From the NCBI GenBank assembly GCA_022865965.1, contig JALHTS010000585.1, positions 1 through 6,021 of the forward strand: a DNA stretch of 6,021 bases, written 5' to 3'. A model generated the notes under the pieces. The model searched no databases. It saw nothing but the letters and a program-made list of their open reading frames with translations, and was not told the origin of the DNA. The DNA comes from Ignavibacteriaceae bacterium. Its GTDB lineage: Bacteria; Bacteroidota; Ignavibacteria; Ignavibacteriales; Ignavibacteriaceae. The translations under genes and the position numbers were made by a program. Shown here piece by piece: positions 5,394 through 6,021 of this stretch (position 1 is its first letter; each line of letters begins with the position of its first letter).

Positions 5394-5558
5394 GTGAAAA
5401 TCAAACTTGAAAAATCGAAAACAAGTCGGTGAAAAGAAGAGCCAGCCAAAGCAGGAAGCGACAAATGGGTCTTTCGTTTGTATGCTGCCGGGCAGACTCC
5501 AAAAGCCGTCACCGCTTTCAACAATCTCAAATTAATTTTAGAAGAACAATTGAGTTGA
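5394..5558 (+). pseudogene. kaiB: truncated kaiB-like gene with premature stop
   Basis: A GTG at 5394 follows AAAGGA (5381-5386) and the kaiC stop by 15 bases. The frame reads MKIKLEKSKTSR, hits TGA at codon 13 (5430-5432), then continues in the same frame with [20 protein letters not shown] and [11 protein letters not shown] to a TGA at 5556-5558. The second part is the first beta-alpha unit of KaiB (the thioredoxin-like LYVAGxTPxSVxAxxNL signature). KaiB proteins have about 90-110 residues; everything after the first helix, including the IDLL...P-L and PTL segments, is missing and not found downstream in any frame. It would have been the KaiC-binding partner encoded in the same operon. Restart after codon 13 would still yield a fragment lacking most of the fold. 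The first stop could be a sequencing error; the missing 3' half could not. Confidence 0.82.
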
Positions 5559-5702
5559 TTATTGCCAAATATTATAACATTTGTTAAATTGTTTTCAGAG
5601 GATATTAAGCATAATAAACAATCTGCTTTTTGAAGCCAATTTAGAAGTGTTAGTATATTTTTTGTATTAAATTAGTATTAGCTTTTCAAGCTGCTAATTA
5701 CA

Positions 5703-5714
5703 TTTGTATACAAA
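5703..5714. promoter_or_regulatory. perfect 12-bp palindrome TTTGTATACAAA
   Basis: The sequence equals its own reverse complement and ends 14 bases before the likely TTG start of the response regulator. The position, overlapping the leader and ribosome-binding region, suits an operator for autoregulation, but AT-rich palindromes of this size also arise by chance. An imperfect hairpin (TTAGCTT / AAGCTGCTAA) lies just upstream at 5678-5697. Confidence 0.35.
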
Positions 5715-5728
5715 ATGCGGTAAACTCA

Positions 5729-6021
5729 TTGAAAAAAATCCAGATACTGCTTATCAAAGATAATCGTCTTCTGCGTGATGGCATTGCATCAATGCTCAAA
5801 AAGCAGTCTGATATGCATGTTGTTGCTACTGTTGGTAATGGGGAAAACATATTGCTGATGATGGGCAAGCTCAATCCAAATATAGTGCTTCTCGATTTAG
5901 GTTTACGAAGTCAAAACAGTTTGCAAGTTGTAAAATTAATTAAGGAGCATTTTCAGAAGACCAAGATAATAGTGATGGATCTTATACCATTGCAAGCAGA
6001 TGTTTTCGAATTTGTACAAGC
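5729..6021 (+). CDS. response regulator, receiver domain (NarL/LuxR type), 3' end outside window
   Basis: 97 codons are visible. The fold follows a CheY-like receiver: beta 1 KIQILLIKDNRLLRDGIASM, beta 3 with the phospho-acceptor in NIVLLDLGL (Asp56), and beta 4 KIIVMDLIP. Of the usual acidic pair only Asp11 remains, with Lys10 in place of the first acid, and Asp84 stands where a Thr/Ser switch residue is normal. Asp56 is retained, so phosphorylation is possible but signalling may be atypical. The N-terminal pattern LLIKDNRLLRDGI is that of NarL/LuxR-type regulators; the DNA-binding domain would be beyond the edge. Start TTG at 5729 is chosen because it aligns with the family's Met before KKI and no in-frame ATG or GTG is nearby; the ribosome-binding site is weak. 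No repeat copy precedes it, unlike kaiC, so it may be separately controlled. Confidence 0.82.
   Translation, partial: MKKIQILLIKDNRLLRDGIASMLKKQSDMHVVATVGNGENILLMMGKLNPNIVLLDLGLRSQNSLQVVKLIKEHFQKTKIIVMDLIPLQADVFEFVQ

Noticed and set aside
3180..5558. TGA recoded as an amino acid, because TGA interrupts both the LysE and kaiB frames.
   Set aside because: Both genes also have large deletions, the Lmo0937-type gene ends properly at TGA, and intact genes use TGG for tryptophan and contain no internal TGA.

Overview
The window reads as AT-rich chromosomal DNA from a Gram-negative bacterium, most likely of the Bacteroidota / Chlorobiota / Ignavibacteriota group. The clues are a Sec-exported outer-membrane beta-barrel protein of the PorT/OMP_b-brl type, a two-domain KaiC-like ATPase of the non-cyanobacterial type, and a NarL-type receiver whose switch region reads IVMDLIP. 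This placement is an inference from protein families. All recognisable genes lie on the + strand.

Layout. 1-240: an intact 49-codon Lmo0937-type membrane protein, too short for most gene callers. 336-550: the decayed 3' end of an AI-2E family transporter. 551-790: repeat copy 1 and a 12-codon ORF behind a near-perfect Shine-Dalgarno. 791-1375: an intact outer-membrane beta-barrel protein. 1376-2061 (about 690 bases without an intact gene): a frameshifted remnant of a small secreted protein (1419-1635), repeat copy 2, a strong intrinsic terminator that may end a short RNA, about 120 bases with nothing recognisable (1823-1944), and repeat copy 3. 2062-2871: a compact YtxH / DUF948 pair, resembling the ytxG-ytxH stress pair of Bacillus. 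2939-3338: a LysE-family exporter broken by an internal deletion, a frame change and a nonsense codon. 3339-3635: no gene; it holds repeat copy 4 with a promoter-like sequence. 3636-5378: the KaiC-like ATPase. 5394-5558: a truncated kaiB with a premature stop. 5559-5728: no gene, but a perfect 12-bp palindrome. 5729-6021: a response regulator running off the window.

Two themes stand out. First, a 41-bp element occurs four times, always in the same orientation in non-coding DNA. It lies upstream of the beta-barrel gene, the terminator/short RNA, the YtxH pair and kaiC, and a possible fifth copy is cut by the left edge before the Lmo0937-type gene. It shares TTTTTCATCCC, contains a direct repeat of ATCCCTTT with an 11-bp period, and is followed by TA-rich -10-like sequence. 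The simplest reading is the binding site or promoter of a shared, probably stress-related, regulon. Second, the locus is full of broken genes (AI-2E, small secreted protein, LysE, kaiB) between intact ones, as if envelope-stress genes had been gained and lost repeatedly here. The kaiC-kaiB block is visibly richer in G+C than its surroundings and may have been acquired by transfer.
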